Assembly (NCBI GenBank): GCA_037367355.1
Contig: CM074706.1
Coordinates: 1,426,001 to 1,490,000, forward strand
Direction of reading: 5' to 3'
DNA length: 64,000 bases
DNA from: Neoscytalidium dimidiatum
Taxonomy: Eukaryota > Ascomycota > Dothideomycetes > Botryosphaeriales > Botryosphaeriaceae
Below, in pieces: positions 34,849 to 47,295 of this stretch (position 1 is its first letter; each line of letters opens with the position of its first letter). Both the position numbers and the translations under genes were made by a program. Under the pieces are notes generated by a model, which saw only the letters and a program-made list of their open reading frames with translations, searched no databases and was not told the DNA's origin.

Positions 34849-35889
34849 CTAGTTATTCCGTTTGAATTTCGCCGGAATGTTTGCCTCGACTATGCTCAGC
34901 TTTTCTTGTGCCTCCAGCCTCTCTTGCTGCTCGTCGAGACGATCATGCTTCGCGAAGTGTTCAATCTGGGACACTGTCAGCTGACTGGGCGGCAGTTAGG
35001 TATACTGTGATACTTACATCCTCCGGGTGAATCAGATCTTCCTCTTTCACATCATCTCCACCATGATATTTCTCAAAATGATGAATTCTACAGGGCAAGT
35101 TAGCAGCGAGCCTTCAATAGTCATCCATTCCTTGTGTATAGCTGAGCTTGTGTCTTGGCTCCTGTCTGTGCCACCGTACGACACATCTCCCACGGGGAGC
35201 GTGGCGCAGCCATAGAGCCAAGTACACAAGCAAGCCCTTCCAGCGCGCAGGGCCACGTACTCATATTCATATTCGTCATCTCCATGGTGTCCCGGCCCGG
35301 TCCCAAAATCCGGCAGCTTGATACCATTGTTCGTCGCCTCGATGAATTCCTCCTTGCTGATATCGCCACTGACATCCTTATCGAACAGCTGGAAGACTAT
35401 CCTGACCACATCGTCCTTCTTACTCTGCGGTATGGTGGCGGCGCTCTCGTCAAGCAGGCCGTAAGTCTTGCGAACGTCCTCGGCCGACCATTTGCCGGTG
35501 CTGTCATAGTCGTGCAGCGCGAAAAAGGTACCGGCGTCGAAGGAGGTTATATGATGTTCCTCTGTGGTATCACCGATCAGTCAACTGGTCTTGGCGTTGC
35601 GAGGGCAATTGGAGCAGAGAAAAGGGGATGGAGAAAGCTTGGCGCATCGCGCGAGGCGATTGGGAAACGCGAAGCGGTAATTGAAAGCTGAATTGCGCAG
35701 CACGAAACCAATTCTTTTGAACATTCCTAAAGAAGTTGTCTGGACAGCGAGCGGTCAGGATTTAGGCTTACCAGCCATATGGCGCGTAGCCCAGTCGGCG
35801 TCGGCGGGCACCTCAGGAATGTCGTGTTCTCCATGAGCTGCCACGGCAGCAGCAAATAGGCCGATACTGGCGGCGATAGAGATCTTCAT
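34849..35889 (-). CDS. ssp120: Secretory-pathway EF-hand protein (Ssp120-like)
   Basis: Four exons, 35889-35772, 35561-35261, 35087-35018 and 34965-34849, join in frame to about 201 residues. The signal peptide (MKISIAASIGLFAAAVAAHG) is followed by the family's ATRHMA-x-EEHHI segment. Two EF-hand loops follow, DYDSTGKWSAED and DKDVSGDISKEE, the second with canonical D-x-D-x-S-G-D spacing. The acidic/His region IHHFEKYHGGDD leads into HPED and a coiled C-terminus (HDRLDEQQERLEAQEKLSIV). Yeast Ssp120 is a luminal calcium-binding partner of the cargo receptor Emp47 and is related to nucleobindin/MCFD2-type proteins; the same role is inferred. The last acceptor (CCCAG|ATT) is the least certain junction. 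Confidence 0.87.
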
Positions 35890-37652
35890 CTTGACGCTGC
35901 GGCCGCGCGCACTGAACGGGTAGAGGAAGCGAGATGTCGAGGCGGAGGTGCACGGTGAGAAAGTCGGAGCGCTCACAATCGCGGAGCTCCTGAGTAACCC
36001 CTGCCCGCCGATCACCCGCGCACTTATCTCGATACGTCATAACACCCCGACCAATCACATGTGACTACCCTATAGAGCAACTGACAACTCGTCTCTCACA
36101 TCAGCTACGCAGTGGGCGCATGCTTTTTTTTTTTTTTTTTGTTGTTGTAAGAGGACTTTGAACTCTACAGATATTGGAAAGACGACAGATTTACATGTCT
36201 TCTGGAGCCGAAGTTTTACTGATCCAAATGACGCTTTCGATAACGTTCTATCTGACAGGCCGCTTGGTCTTCAAACAAAATCGCCGGACGGACTCTGGTC
36301 GACTATGCTTCATTACCCATTGCATCACAGCGGCAATCAACTTCACAAACGATAGAACTTCACGTAGCTGGAAACTGGCATTAGAAAAGGCATAAATCCT
36401 CCTACCCGTTACGCGAACAGCCTTTCTTCATCAATGCTCACGCTGATCAAATCTGGACGCCATCGATAACAGAACTGTTCACTCATTGAACTTTGACCAA
36501 TTGGCAGCTCTAAGTGCAATATTCAAAGTCTAAAAGTGGACAAAGAGAGATAAGGAGTGGGTCTCGTGTGGTGAACCCTCGTTGAGGGTGGCAGCGCATC
36601 GTCACGCCGGGACTCAATCCGCACTTGCTTTGTGAGGTGGCCAAATCTCTATCTCCAGGTGCTTCTTAATCCAGCGGAGCACCCAAATCTTAAAATACTG
36701 TCTCCGAGAAAGACAGCGCTGTCGCAAATGTCAAGCAGGAACGCGACAAATTGACGGGGGGGGACAAGACGGTAAGAGCCGGCTAAGTGTGCCACCAAAG
36801 CTATATTCACGCATATCCAATATCGATATTCTTGGCTCGTTCGCTTGCGCAAGCCGTGCTGCTAGGGAAATCGTCCCCATTTTCACAACTGCACAATTCG
36901 GACGTTCAGACAACCGAAACTCTGAGCATAACCACATACCGTGCTGCCTCCCCACTTAGCCCCTCCACTCATCGTACCAGAACTACCTAATGCCGCGTAC
37001 ATACCTCCACATTCGGTTCGGGCACGGTCCCTCACAGGACCTTTCCCCATCACGCCCTCGGGAGAATCCCGAGCCGCCAAGCGCTCTCCCGAATCTGTAT
37101 CACGTCGCGAGTCGGATCGCAAGCTCCGAATCCGAACACGCACGTTTCATCTCTACGAAAGCAAGTAATGCATCCTCCACGACACCTGGAAGCGGCCAGA
37201 TCCATCGCCAAGGCCTTAAATACACTCACCGCTCAGCTACATCGTGCCACCGCCGGGTCTTTGGACCCTGATCTTGCCGTAGCTGCGCCGCATGAGGGGT
37301 AAGCTTGTGGCTTGCATTAGGTAGCGGATGCAGCCGGATGGGATTATCCATACATGTGTGGCTTTCTTGGTCCGGCAGGTAGAATACCCGACGCCTCAGC
37401 CTCCTCTCAATAGGGGATATGACTATGAAAGAAGGTTTCGGATGGGCGGGAAGGAGTTTTGAATAGTGTCAGATTGGCGGTCAGGGCTGAAGGAGCTTGG
37501 GAGTTGGTGATGGAATCACGAGGGGGGTGGCGAGTATAAATAGAGGAGATATCTCCACGGTTGGAAGAAATCATCAAAACATCAACTCAATTCAACAACT
37601 ACAACAAGCAAACCACTCACAACACTTCTACAACCCTCGCCTTAACTTCAAA
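35890..37652. other. Divergent intergenic region
   Basis: This holds the promoters of the Ssp120-like gene (-) and the ABM gene (+), plus a T18 run near 36123. No credible gene is visible, although there are frames of 60-90 codons around 36150-37270. Confidence 0.45.
37535..37543 (+). promoter_or_regulatory. TATA box of the ABM-domain gene
   Basis: TATAAATAG lies about 115 bp upstream of the ATG at 37653 and is followed by a CAA/CAAC-rich leader. Confidence 0.6.
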
Positions 37653-38101
37653 ATGTCTGAGATCAGCGTTATTGCCATCATCACTCCCCAGGCTGAGCAC
37701 AGGGCCGTCGTATGTTTTTGACAATCACGAAAGCATCATCTTCATACTCACGTGTACGCCAGGCCCTTGAGGGTTTCTCCCGTCTTGCCGCCGAGGTCGA
37801 GAAGAATGAGCCTGATTGCACTGTTTTCCGGATCCACGAGAACGAGGATGGCGAGTTCATCATCTTCCAGCAGTATGTCCGCCATCATCCATAATAAGAT
37901 CACACTCCATCCGAAAATTGAAACATTTCGCTAACATGGGTTACGCGCAGATACAAGAACAAGGAGGCGTGGGAGGCTCACCAGAAGACCGAGTACTCCC
38001 AAAAGGCTCGGGCCGCCTCCGAGAGCGCCGGCGGCTTGGCCAAGGAGCCCTTCGTCAAGGTTTTCAGCACCAAGGCTACTGCTGGTTTCGGTCCCCGTTA
38101 A
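37653..38101 (+). CDS. Small antibiotic-biosynthesis-monooxygenase (ABM) fold protein
   Basis: Three exons, 37653-37709, 37763-37872 and 37951-38101, with GTATGT donors and in-phase joins, give 105 residues. No exon exceeds 151 bp, so simple open-frame searches miss it. The first strand is EISVIAIITPQAEHRAV, then the helix ALEGFSRLAAEVEKNEPDC, then VFRIHENEDGEFIIFQQYKN and the W-containing helix KEAWEAHQKTEY. This is the ferredoxin-like dimeric alpha/beta barrel of the ABM family (YgiN-like), cofactor-free oxygenases or quinol monooxygenases. The C-terminus ends FGPR with no targeting signal. The function is assumed from fold only. A strong TATA box and CAA-rich leader suggest high expression. 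Confidence 0.88.
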
Positions 38102-41100
38102 ATCGACCTCATCATGATCCCAGTTTACTGGTATAGATTAGATCAATTTGTCTCACAGATAGCTTAGCTCCGGAATACAAGATTGTTGTCGCTGATCTAT
38201 AAAACTTTTCGTGATCGTATATCATGTATTTTATCCGGCCTGACTGATACAGAACGTCGAACGACACCTGGTGAAATATTCGCAGGCAAAATATCTGCAT
38301 AATTCATATTGTCGTCCATGATATCAATAACATGCTACTATTCAAAATAAACACAAGGGGTGTTTGTCGACGGACCAATAAACTTTCTAACTAAGAAAGT
38401 CCAATATAGCGAGTGATTCTTACGGATACCGTATTAGCTCGATATAACGGCTATATTTCAGAGAATCAGGCAGTGTATACTTAGTCTCTCCACAAAGTTA
38501 CATACCGAGTAATCGCTATCGCATTATAGTTTCCTAGATGTCTCACATTTTCACAAGCTTCTACACACTGTGAACACTGGGAAGGTAAATTACACGATTT
38601 ACACCATCATCAAGTCATGAAGTCTCAAAGCTCGCAGCGGGCTGGTTTCTCAGGATGCAACACCAGGTGAAATTAGTAGTTTTCGCTTTACTCTTACGTG
38701 TGGAACATGTTTACACTTCATCCAGGAAACAACTCCCAATGGCCTTTGCGCCTAATGCTTAGGTGTGCCTCAGGAGGTAATGCCCTAGTCATATTCAATT
38801 ATTGACTTGAACATGGAAATGCCCATCGTCCACCATCGCTGAACATGAGCTTTTGATATAGACTTCCAGATGTCTACCCTTGAATCGAATCAGACAATAC
38901 AGGATGTATGCATTGGCATTCGTTCATCTGGGCTGCATGGGGGGAGCGGTGTTTCTATCAGATATGGCAAAGCTCATGATACGGGCTTATGTCGTGAGCA
39001 GAAATGTGAAGGGAGAATAATTTAAGACAGATATTAGTTGACATAACACGCGTCGGATCTTTTCAAAACGCTTGCAAAAAGCGAGATGTACATACGCTGG
39101 CAGCTGAGCGAAGTGATATCCAATTTAGGATAGCAAGATATTTTTTGATGTTCGATTGAGCGTTTATATTTGAGTGTTTTATGGCTCTCAAGGCAGCTGA
39201 AGTTAGATAGACTTCTCTACTAGTATTAAATGTGCTAATATTTCCTATGAGAGGGTATGGAAAGAAAGAGGTTGTCAAACTCAAGGTCAACTTAATCAAC
39301 ATTTGTAGGACAGAATTCAAGATTCAATACTTCTGGAAACATGTCGCGTTCGAAATAATGTTCGCTCTGGACCAAGAGGCACCGCTGCCCTCTCCTGGTG
39401 AAATAAAGGAAGCTTCAAGTTGAAGGAAGAATGGTAGCACCTGGAGATTTGGTGGTGTCAAATATTGACTAAGACTTATCAGCTGAGAGGTTTTCGGGAA
39501 CGAGGATTGGCTACACATGCAGCATATTTATGCGGTGCTTTAATTAACAAGATAGGTATTCATCTACTCTTTAAAGCCGAAGGGTATTATGCCGTATGTA
39601 ATGTATTCAAAGTGTTGCACATGGCATACGTGCACAGCCTATCCCAGATGTGATCATGTGGTGACATGGCAGCGGGTCCCGCGGTAGCCTACCCGAGTCG
39701 TGCTGACTTCCTGTGCAATGACGACATAGTTTTCTGATGGGCAGAAGCAGGCTCTAGCGGCCAATGGCTCTTACTCTGTTGTGCAAGGAGGGATAATCTT
39801 GGACGTATGCTCCACTCCGTAGCGATACTGAAAGAGACAGAAGCACTAGAAGACTTTCACATGAGTTGACATGTGAATTGGTGAGAGTACGAGAGGCTTG
39901 GGTTTCCTCTCTGACTGAATAGTGATTGAAGAGACTATGGAGCATCTTTGAAGGTTTGCCATGTATGCTGGTGCGCTTCGGACTAATGGGGTGGAGTAAT
40001 GGGGAGATCGAGATTAGCGAATGCCCAGATTCGATCTGGGGGGAAAAAAAAAGCCTGCGCATGCACATCAGTTAGCGGAGGAGCATGCGGAACCGGTCAT
40101 ACCAAAGTTAAGAAGAAGTATGCCCAAAGCATCCTGCAGATAGTGACTTGGTAAATCATTACCCAGTGCGTTAACGGGCCGATATTTCTACCTTGTCGTG
40201 GACAGAGGTTTCGCCATCCGCACAACACAGGCAGTGCTTCCTTTGCCCATCAATTTGCAACAGAATGCGACCATGTCATTGAACGCTGACTACTCAGTGG
40301 GAGGCATATCTGAAAATACCATTTGTCGTCCCTGCTGCGCTCCTGGAGATTGGTATTATGATACTTGCAGCAAGACTTCGCAGTAATGAAGGCCCGCATC
40401 TATGTCACGCGAGTTGAGCGACTCATATGTGTGTGGTCATCTGTCAGTTATCTTCATGAGCGCCATGCAATTGTGAGGCGTGAAATACCTGTGGGGAAGC
40501 TGGTGGAAAGGGAGGGATGGCAGAGCGACCGATTGGGAAACTAAGCCGCAAAAGGCAAGAAGCGAAGCTCGGGCAGACGTTCCAAGCATTTCCCAGCAAC
40601 AACAACAACAAGAGACGCGACGCGTCAAATGGCCAGACTCAGCCCATCTGACAACAAAGCAGGTACGGCGCTAGCAAGAACACAGATAGCCAGTCGGACC
40701 CCTACGGACATCTGCACGCAACCGTTGCTTTTTGCGGCAGGCCTTCCGGGAGCCGGCCGGGAGCGCCGGCGTGAGACTAACAATCCGACACTCTTAGCGT
40801 GGATGCGTTTCATCCCTGGCTTCAGAAAGTACTTTAAACAGGTACCGCTCCAGTGACGTCACCGCCGGTCAATAATGACCACGGGAGGCCGTCGGCACTC
40901 CGGAGGAAGTGCCCTGATTTCGGTGCGGCACCGTGCCTATCCTGCAGAATCGGTATGTTAGCAACATCGTTCGGGCTGCAGTCTGATTCGTGAAGAGCTC
41001 TCTAGGGCAGCCAGTCAGAGACCGAGATTGCCCCAGTTTCAGCGTGACCCAGGTACCTACTAGTACAACGTCTTTCACTGTCATACGACTGTTCAACCAC

Positions 41101-41784
41101 CAACTAATTCTCCGTAGTCCATGGCATCATCCATGGCGAGGGGCTATGCATCCTGCAACTTCGCCGAGCCCGCTGAACCTCCAACAGCATATTCCTGACT
41201 CAGCTCTCGTATTTACTTTTCCAGCGCTGGCAGCGCTGTGGATCTCCCGCGGCTCGTCACGCGCCAGCCGCCAGCGGATCCACTGGTCCTGCATCGTGGC
41301 CGGCTAGAGGCCCGCATTAACAGCGGTTTTGTGCGGCCCGCGCGGCGACCACGGAGTCGATCGATCATGCCATTTGCGTTTTGCGGGGGAAACGGCTAGC
41401 AGTGGCCATCGCGATGATCGAGCATGGAGTCCCCCTCCGCGGAATGATTCATTCGCTGTCCCGTAGTGTTACTGCCAACTTCCATAGTCTTGGACACACG
41501 TGTCTGTGCTCACACCGCGTAGGACCCTCGTCTTCTGACTGTTGAAAAGCTCAACGGCATCCTCCCGAAATCCCCTTTCTTTCTCGAGTTCTAGCTCCAC
41601 CTCAAACTTCAGCATCACCACCAACCTGTCACTCTTGCTTCGCGTTCCGCCTCTTTTCCTTTCCTCAGGCATAGTTCCACTGTCTTCCATTATCCATCCC
41701 TCCCGAGCATTCAAGCTGGCGTCCCCAGACCGGGTCCCAAGATTAATTGTTCCGGGCCCTTCTTCGCGAGTCGTTCTCCTCCCA
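38102..41784. other. Gene-poor AT-rich block
   Basis: Up to about 39.7 kb the sequence is AT-rich, full of stops in all frames and without recognisable genes, consistent with decayed repeat DNA. From 40.1 kb base composition returns to average but still no domain is seen. A short perfect-arm palindrome (ACTTTCT/AGAAAGT) lies at about 38382-38400. The last 250 bp are the pyrimidine-rich leader of the next gene. Confidence 0.4.
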
Positions 41785-42573
41785 ATGGACTATCAATATG
41801 GCCCCGCTCCCCCTCGGCCGGACTACCAGCAGTCATACCGCCCTTATCAACCGCAAGGGCCGGCCGGACGTCCACAATCCCGTCCTCCACCACGCCAAGA
41901 GCCCGAGTTCGTTTCCAAGCAGCACATCCGAGGCCGCGCCCGCTACTACTACGACACCGACAGCGGTTCCGAATCCGACATCTCCTCGGACGAAGAAGAC
42001 GACCGCGACCGCCGCATGATCCGGCGCCCACGCTCGGAGCACCGGTCGCCGTCGCCGCCGCGGCCGCGCCGCGGCCGCAGCCGTAACCGCAGCAGGCCGC
42101 CGAAGAAGGACTTCTCGCTGGCAAACGAGCGCTACACGGTGACCAAGGCGTGCAAGGCGGCGGCCATGTCCGCGGCGGTCGAGGCGGTGCGCTGCCGCGC
42201 GGAGCCCGGCCCCTGGAACGGGCAGAAGGGGGCGCGCTGCGCCACGGCGGCCGTCACGGGCGGGCTCATCGGTGCGCTGCGCAACGGCCGCCTGCGTCCG
42301 GACAGCAAGCTGCCGTACGCCGAGGCCGCTGTCACCGGCTTCTACGCCGTCGACTTTCTCAAGCGCGTCCTGCGCCAGACCGAGTACTCCGAGCAGGCCG
42401 AGAAGCTGCACAAGGAGGAACGCGAGGAAGAGGAGAGGGAGCAGCGCGAGCGCGAGGCCCGCAGGCGCGAGCGCTCCCGGGCTAGGTCGCGTGGGTTCTC
42501 ACGCTCGCGCTCGCGCCCGAGGCGCCGGGTTGAGTATCACGAGTGGGAGGCGTCGCCCGTAAGAGGACGTTGA
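41785..42573 (+). CDS. RS-rich protein with a Gly/Ala-rich helical core, function unknown
   Basis: Single exon, 262 residues from the ATG at 41785; an in-frame ATG at 41542 would add a Ser-rich stretch that reads like leader. The order is a Pro/Gln/Tyr-rich N-terminus (DYQYGPAPPRPDYQQS), an acidic patch (SGSESDISSDEEDD), an Arg/Ser-rich segment, then an Ala/Gly-rich region (KACKAAAMSAAVEAVRC, ATAAVTGGLIGALRNGR, YAEAAVTGFYAVDFL) with glycine-zipper-like spacing, a charged coiled segment (HKEEREEEEREQRERE) and an RS-rich tail. Such low-complexity proteins occur across Pezizomycotina without a firm function. RNA binding or membrane association would be guesses. Confidence 0.75.
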   Translation: MDYQYGPAPPRPDYQQSYRPYQPQGPAGRPQSRPPPRQEPEFVSKQHIRGRARYYYDTDSGSESDISSDEEDDRDRRMIRRPRSEHRSPSPPRPRRGRSRNRSRPPKKDFSLANERYTVTKACKAAAMSAAVEAVRCRAEPGPWNGQKGARCATAAVTGGLIGALRNGRLRPDSKLPYAEAAVTGFYAVDFLKRVLRQTEYSEQAEKLHKEEREEEEREQREREARRRERSRARSRGFSRSRSRPRRRVEYHEWEASPVRGR

Positions 42574-43879
42574 GGAGGCGTGCCATGGCATTTTCCGCAT
42601 GTGGTGGGAGTTGAAGATTACCCTGAGAGCGGCTGAGGTCACTTTTGGATTATACTGGTGCAGCACACATGAATAAGTTGTTGTTTAGGCGCCCAACAGG
42701 GCTGCATTGCAAGCTTTTGGAGTAGGGAGCATTTTTTTATTTTTTTTTTTATCTTTTGCGTTTGTTTAATGACTGCATCTCCTTCAGCTCGCAAAAGAGG
42801 CGTCAAAATTGCATGGCGGAGAGCGTCTGGACGGATAGCAAACTAGGACACATTTTCACGATATACGAGAGAGCAACATCAACAAGAGCACATCGAACCT
42901 GCACGCAACGAGCTTTTTAGGCGTCCAGTTGGGCTGAATTTAGGCTTTTCTGGCAGAGAGCGCGCGTGGCAGATCCGGCGTGAGTTTCAAAGATCCGCGG
43001 CATCCCTGCGTCGCGGCCCGAACAATGCACCACAGATGACGACACTTGCCTACGCCTCCTCTTTCTTTAGCCGCCCTGCCGCCTGCAGCCTCACTCTTTT
43101 CTCTCCTCATCCCATCCTCTCTTCTCCCCTTCCGCCGGTTTGGGCTCCAAAGCTGCAGATTATTTTACTAATCACGAGACATCCTGCACTCAAGCGACAT
43201 CCACCTGCCCCGATCGGGATATATTTTGATTTCCCAACCGCGGCCCCAGCCTCCCCATTATGCACGTCTTTGCCCCAATCACGCCGTCCCAGGTGGCCGC
43301 GGAGGTTGCTTCCGCTGCTCAATCCGGTAGTTCCGGATCCCATTTGAGAAGTTGCCGGAAGGATTTAACTTTTTGGGTTTCCGAGACACTGCGCGTTAGC
43401 TGGTCCCCACATGCGCGTTCTACGTGCGGATCGTGCGTATCGCGATGATCGGGGGTCGCGGTCTTACGACAAGGAAGGTTGCCGGCCCTTCGAGCGGAAT
43501 GAAAGGATTGGAGTGGCAATGACTTTTCAGTGGTCCAGACCGCGCGGTTCGATTGATCTCTGTCGCTTGGTGACGCCGGCCAACGGCGAGAGCGGTGAGT
43601 ACCAGAGCGGAAATTATCAGTGCCGTGGTTGGGCAAAGATTTGATTGCTAAGCAGCTCATTGCAGCCAACTTTGCGGCTTGCCGTGCCCGTAATGATGCC
43701 CTCCCGCGTCTATTTTGACTCATTTCATTACTGCTTCTCGCCGAGGCACACCAGTCTCCGGATATATTCATGCGTCTTGGCATGATGTTCGTCTCGTGTT
43801 TGAGATTTTACACAGTAATCTGCCTTTTCTTTTTTGTGGCCACAAGCGAGAGATAGGTAAGTGATGAGTTTTCCTGATC
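42574..43879. other. Intergenic, no gene recognised
   Basis: Probable 3' region of the RS-rich gene, then GC-average sequence with short frames. A weak coding-like stretch near 43260-43620 (+) has no recognisable domain. Confidence 0.35.
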
Positions 43880-44260
43880 AATTCACAATACGTTCCGGAA
43901 AGTCCATGATCGCACGAGATACGTCGATTCAACCAAGCGTACAGGGCACATCCAGCAAGCAGACTGTCTTGATTGAAGTGCTTAAATCCAGCCTCGGGCT
44001 TTTCATCGATATCTTTTCTGGTGGGGATCAAACATCCAACCCCGGGAAGGTCGTAGACTCTCTCAGTACTTCTGGAGATGCCAATAGCAACGCAATTGAG
44101 CGGTGACACGACCATGCAAGCAAAGTTGGTGACCTTTGTTGCATTTGAAGGAATACATGGCTAACCAGCTCCAACAATAACACCTTCGTGGATGCGGGTT
44201 CCCAACTTGTTACGGTGACCAACCTTCGCCCCTATGGTATGAGAGCAATTTGTGAAGGGG
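43880..44260 (-). pseudogene. Possible relic of a hexapeptide-repeat (left-handed beta-helix) transferase
   Basis: On the minus strand one frame reads HTIGAKVGHRNKLGTRIHEG followed by VIVGAG, four consecutive hexapeptides of the LIV-G type seen in acyltransferases. It is then interrupted by a TAG at about 44166 and continues in the same frame with PSNATKVTNF and SPLNCVAIGIS, which resembles the closing coils of such proteins. No start, no further repeats and no complete domain are visible. The call rests on about 60 residues and could be chance. Confidence 0.25.
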
Positions 44261-45586
44261 CATCGCCAATATACAGCTCTCTCTAGAGTAATATTTGGCG
44301 GCTAAGACTACATCGTAGAGTCCCTGTCTCCCTTGCTGTGTCATGGCTCAGGCGAGGTACCAACGGGCTACCGTCTTTGGACCTTGCAAGCATTCCATTT
44401 TGACATAATCCGACCTTCATACTAGAATGTCGATCCTCTCAAGCTGCTCGTGATAAATCATGCTTGGCACTGTAGGAAGTCGCCGTTGATTGGGCTGAAG
44501 AAATAAAAAGAGGAACGATTTCTGCGGAGAAGTCACTCCCGGTAGACAGGTATACCGAACCCGAGAAAGCATTGCGAGGCATTCCTATGCACCAGGTCAA
44601 CCCCACTGACCTTAAGTGTCTGCCGGATGGCATACTGTGCAAGGTCCGGCACCTGCATCCGCGGTATATCCTCTGCCGCGTTTCGCACTTTTTGTTACGT
44701 CATTACAGCTCTGATGGCGTGCAGATGAAAAAAGACCATCATTTGATGCTTGCGAGTGGTGCAAGGGACGACAGCATTAGCCACTCCACACAATGATCCA
44801 TTTCTCCTTCGACACGGAAGACTACGGCGACGTATCTTTCCCGAGAGGATTGGAACTATTGTATATACTGATCGCGGGACCAGATGTCTTTGTTCTTTGG
44901 TGAGGAGGCCGATTTCCGACAAGGATTAAGATTTGAGCAGAAATGAAAGATTTTTCGAGGATTTACCAAATCGCAGATCTGCGAGTAGAATAGCCCTTTG
45001 AGGATGAAACAAGAGATGCGACCTCGCGTTCATGCCAAGGGTGACCCACAAATTCTGGTCTTGGCCGCCCTTCTCCCTGGAGCAAACACTTCCTTTACCT
45101 GCCAAATCAGCAGGGAGTTAGCGACACCTACGTAGAAACGCACACTCTTGCTACACGGTGAAAATTATTTTGAGTCAAAAAATACGAATGGGTTTGTCTT
45201 CCGCGCAGAGGATTGACTTCCTCGTGAAATAACCGTCTTTACCGGGCCCTCAGCCCGGACATGAGGGAAGGGGTGCCTCTAGCTCGCTTCCCAAAATTTG
45301 ACTCCGCAGCGGGCACGAGCTATATAAGCGCGGTCGCTCCATTCTTCATCACCATAAGTCGCGTCTCGGTGCGTCGCCCTTGCATAGTTCGCTGGTTAAC
45401 CCATAGCAAGGTCGCACTTGAATCGCCGTCTGGGCTTGGGGCACCGTCATCGATCTAAGTTTTCACTTTGACGCCATCGAGAAATGAGCACAGTTAGAGG
45501 ACTTATATACAGAAAAACCGGCAAAATGGACATTTTGCGCTACGTACAAACCTACAAGATTCAGAATTGCCACGATCCCACCAAAG
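44261..45586. other. Intergenic, no gene recognised
   Basis: Short frames only. A TATATAAG at 45321-45328 may serve the MFS gene starting at 45587. Confidence 0.4.
45321..45328 (+). promoter_or_regulatory. TATA-like box, possible promoter of the DHA-type MFS gene
   Basis: TATATAAG lies about 260 bp before the ATG at 45587. Confidence 0.35.
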
Positions 45587-47295
45587 ATGAATGCCACAAG
45601 TCGAAGTGGGAAAAGCTCCATGGAGTTGATCATCCTGAGAGATGAAGAAGTGTGCAGTAGCTCAAGCAATAGCAGCGAAATCACTAAACACGAGTCATTT
45701 CAGATCCCGCTCGTCCTGACTCTGTCTGCTGCAAACTTTCTCAATGTACACTGCCGCTCCACTAGTGCGATGACCGAGCTAATACTCTATGCTTAGACAC
45801 TCACCGTTCAGTCGTCAGTCATCGTCATTCCTACGATAGGACGCGAAATTGGAATGCCACCAGCAAGCCAACAGTGGATCATTTCTTCATACTATATGAC
45901 GTACGGCTGTTTTCTACTCTTTTGGGGTAGAATAGCGGACCTATATGGGCGTCGGATGTTGTTCATTGCAGGATCCGCATGGGTGGCGGCATGCACCATT
46001 GCAGTCCCCTTTGCCTCGAACGAAATTCTCTTCGATGCCCTACGAGGCTTGCAAGGCTTCGGTGCCGCTGCGAATGTTTCGTCGGGTATCGGGATCCTCG
46101 GTAACGCATTCGATCATGGAAAGGCTAAGAACTACGCTGTAGGTACATTTCATGCTACTTTAAGGAAGCTAAAAGCTTACTTGATGCTCCTATTATAGTT
46201 TAGTATTTACGGCGCTGCACATTCTCTTGGAACAATCATGGGAATCCTATTCGGTGGCGTCATTGCCCAGTATTTGACCTGGAAATGGGTGTTTTGGATC
46301 TTTGGTGCAACGGCGAGCTTAGTAGCCGTGGCTGGAGTATTCATCATCCAGCCTGAAAAACGATATCTGGTGCAAAAAGGGGGCATTGACATCGTTGGAA
46401 GTGCTTTGATCACCTCTGGTATCATGCTACTTATTTTCACATTGACCGAAGGAGAAAGCAGAGGATGGAACCGTCCATGGATCCCTACATTGCTAGTTGT
46501 GTCATTTCTACTCTGTACGGCGTTCGTTCTGTGGCAGAGATACCTGGAACTCCGAACGGACAGAGCACCCTTGCTTAAAATGTCAATTTGGTTCAACTCA
46601 CGCTTTAGCGCGGCTCAGATCATTTTGGCTTTATTCCAAGGCTCCTTCAACAATTTTCTCCTCTTCGCAACATACTTGTGAGTCTACATCTCTTTCCTTG
46701 CCGATGAGCTCGGCTCACCATTCATTTTCCTGCTAGCTACCAAGACTACCTTTCGAAAAGCATCATCCAAGCGACGCTATATTTCCTACCAACGGGCATA
46801 GTCGGCCTCGTGGCCAGCTTCATTGCAGCAAAGATTATGTCACGAGTACGTGGAGACGTTCTCGTATGCTTCAGTGCGTCATGCCTCGCCGTGGCATGCC
46901 TGCTGTTTGCACTTCCTTTACCAACGAGCACGTCTTACTGGGCAAGTGGTTTCATTGCAATGTGCTTGGCGGCGCTTGGATCAGATTTGCTCGCGCCTGC
47001 GCTGACACTCTTTACGGCGCTGTCGCTACCCGCCGAAGATCAGGCGCTAGGAGGAGGAGTGTGTAATTCCGTTGTTCAGATCGGCCGTGTCATTGCTTTA
47101 GCGGTCGCAACAGCTATTCAAACAGCGGTCCAGAAAGAGGCGGATGATTCCGCAAACGCAGAAGGTGTAGGAGGGCATATCTTGAGTGGTTTGCGTGCTG
47201 CCCAATACTTCAACCTGGGATTGGCGACCCTTTCCCTTTTGGTGGCCATTGGTGCGTTTCGGGGCGGCCAAAGAATCGGTATGACTGGAAGGTAA
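45587..47295 (+). CDS. MFS drug:H+ antiporter-type transporter
   Basis: Four exons, 45587-45745, 45797-46138, 46199-46677 and 46737-47295, join in frame to 512 residues. After a polar Ser/Glu-rich N-terminus come hydrophobic helices throughout. The sequence IPTIGREIGMPPASQQWIIS, then YYMTYGCFLLFWGRIADLYG and RR (MFS motif A, G-R-x-A-D-x-x-G-R-R) and LRGLQGFGAA (motif B, R-x-x-Q-G-x-G) identify a DHA-type multidrug exporter of the 12-14 helix class. Such proteins export toxic or secondary metabolites at the plasma membrane. The gene is followed 456 bp downstream, in the same direction, by an ornithine-cyclodeaminase-like enzyme, which could be its metabolic partner. Confidence 0.92.
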
